Shown here: positions 5,140-5,509 of the stretch, one piece after another
Position numbering within the stretch: the first letter of the stretch is position 1
How the letters are laid out: each line of letters starts with the position of its first letter
Assembly: GCA_003343605.1 (NCBI GenBank)
Contig: QAKW01000005.1
Coordinates: 1 to 5,509 of the forward strand
Direction: 5' to 3'
Length of the DNA stretch: 5,509 nt
Source: Clostridiales bacterium
GTDB taxonomy: Bacteria; Bacillota; Clostridia; Oscillospirales; QAKW01
Translations under genes and position numbers: made by a program
The notes under the pieces: generated by a model
What the model was told of the DNA's origin: nothing
The model's input: the letters and a program-made list of their open reading frames with translations, nothing else
Databases searched by the model: none

Positions 5140-5509
5140 TTATTTTCGGGGCCGGTAATAAACCCGTTCCGTATTGGAAACATCCAGCGTGGCCGGCTGA
5201 GAGGAACCATTGTCTTTTAAAAGATAAGCCGCGAGCTCCAGCTTGGTATCCGCCTGATCCAGCGTGCCAAAATCAATAATAATTGCCTGCCCGTAGAGCA
5301 GCTTCACATCATAACGGGCAAAAAATTGAATTTCTTTTACCTGCGGCCACTCCAAATCCGTATTTCTCAGAAAGGCTTCATACAGGCGTTTGAGAAAGCC
5401 TGTATAATCTTCTTCCCCGAATTTTGCAGTCTCCCCAATCAGCAGCTCTGTGGGCTCAATCTGTGTAAGCTGGGGGATTCCTTCCAGCAGGGCCGGGGCC
5501 GGAACACCC
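5140..5509 (-). CDS. Probable DivIB/FtsQ divisome protein, C-terminal part (5' end outside window)
   Basis: The visible 122 C-terminal residues match the layout of the extracytoplasmic beta domain of DivIB/FtsQ, a single-pass membrane protein of the septal peptidoglycan synthesis complex. The pattern starts with a VPAPALLEGIPQL-like strand. A helix-rich stretch (FLKRLYEAFL) follows, then VKLLYGQAIIIDFGT before a KLELAAYLL helix. The ending ATLDVSN..RVYYRP matches the TxDxS...YRP close of many FtsQ proteins from memory. The frame is open to the window's right edge, so the cytoplasmic tail, membrane helix and POTRA domain lie outside. The TTG at 5355 is internal, not a start. Its position just upstream of ftsZ supports the call, as ftsQ/divIB commonly precedes ftsA-ftsZ. 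The sequence is divergent, so another extracytoplasmic protein is possible. Confidence 0.75.
   Translation of the reverse strand, partial: GVPAPALLEGIPQLTQIEPTELLIGETAKFGEEDYTGFLKRLYEAFLRNTDLEWPQVKEIQFFARYDVKLLYGQAIIIDFGTLDQADTKLELAAYLLKDNGSSQPATLDVSNTERVYYRPRK

Noticed and set aside
1..5509. CRISPR array, insertion sequence, tRNA, phage or defence genes
   Set aside because: No spaced direct repeats, terminal inverted repeats, cloverleaf or transposase/recombinase motifs are visible on either strand.

Overview
The window looks like ordinary chromosomal DNA from a low-to-mid GC Firmicute. The class Clostridia is likely, and the Oscillospirales/Ruminococcaceae side is a guess from overall protein style and a moderately GC-rich code. 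Strong AGGAGG-type ribosome binding sites, sigma-A-like promoters with 17-base spacers, a TM288-like ABC exporter half, a clostridial-length threonine synthase and a DivIB/FtsQ-FtsZ neighbourhood all fit that picture. No mobile element, CRISPR array, tRNA, rRNA or phage gene is visible.

Left part (1-3285, + strand): the C-terminal nucleotide-binding half of a heterodimer-type ABC exporter ends at 792 and is followed by a strong intrinsic terminator. A clear promoter (884-912) then drives a two-gene threonine operon. thrC (threonine synthase, true start at 944) and thrB (homoserine kinase) overlap by 7 bases. Together they encode the last two steps from homoserine to threonine, and homoserine dehydrogenase is not beside them. 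A 14-bp hairpin at 3285-3316 ends this operon and sits in the convergent gap to the next gene.

Right part (3324-5509, - strand, reading right to left): the C-terminal end of a probable DivIB/FtsQ divisome protein is followed by a 137-base AT-rich gap holding a promoter and ribosome binding site. Next come ftsZ (GTG start, 364 residues) and a small zinc-ribbon/transmembrane/beta-rich protein of unknown function. A hairpin that pairs fully only in the minus-strand RNA lies between ftsZ and the small gene, directly before the latter's ribosome binding site.

I did not find a clearly new biological system. The points most worth a second look are the atypical acidic C-terminus of FtsZ, which lacks the usual FtsA/SepF-binding peptide, together with no ftsA between ftsQ and ftsZ; the unknown zinc-ribbon membrane protein downstream of ftsZ; and the crowded ftsZ translation start, with an out-of-frame ATG between the ribosome binding site and the GTG start.
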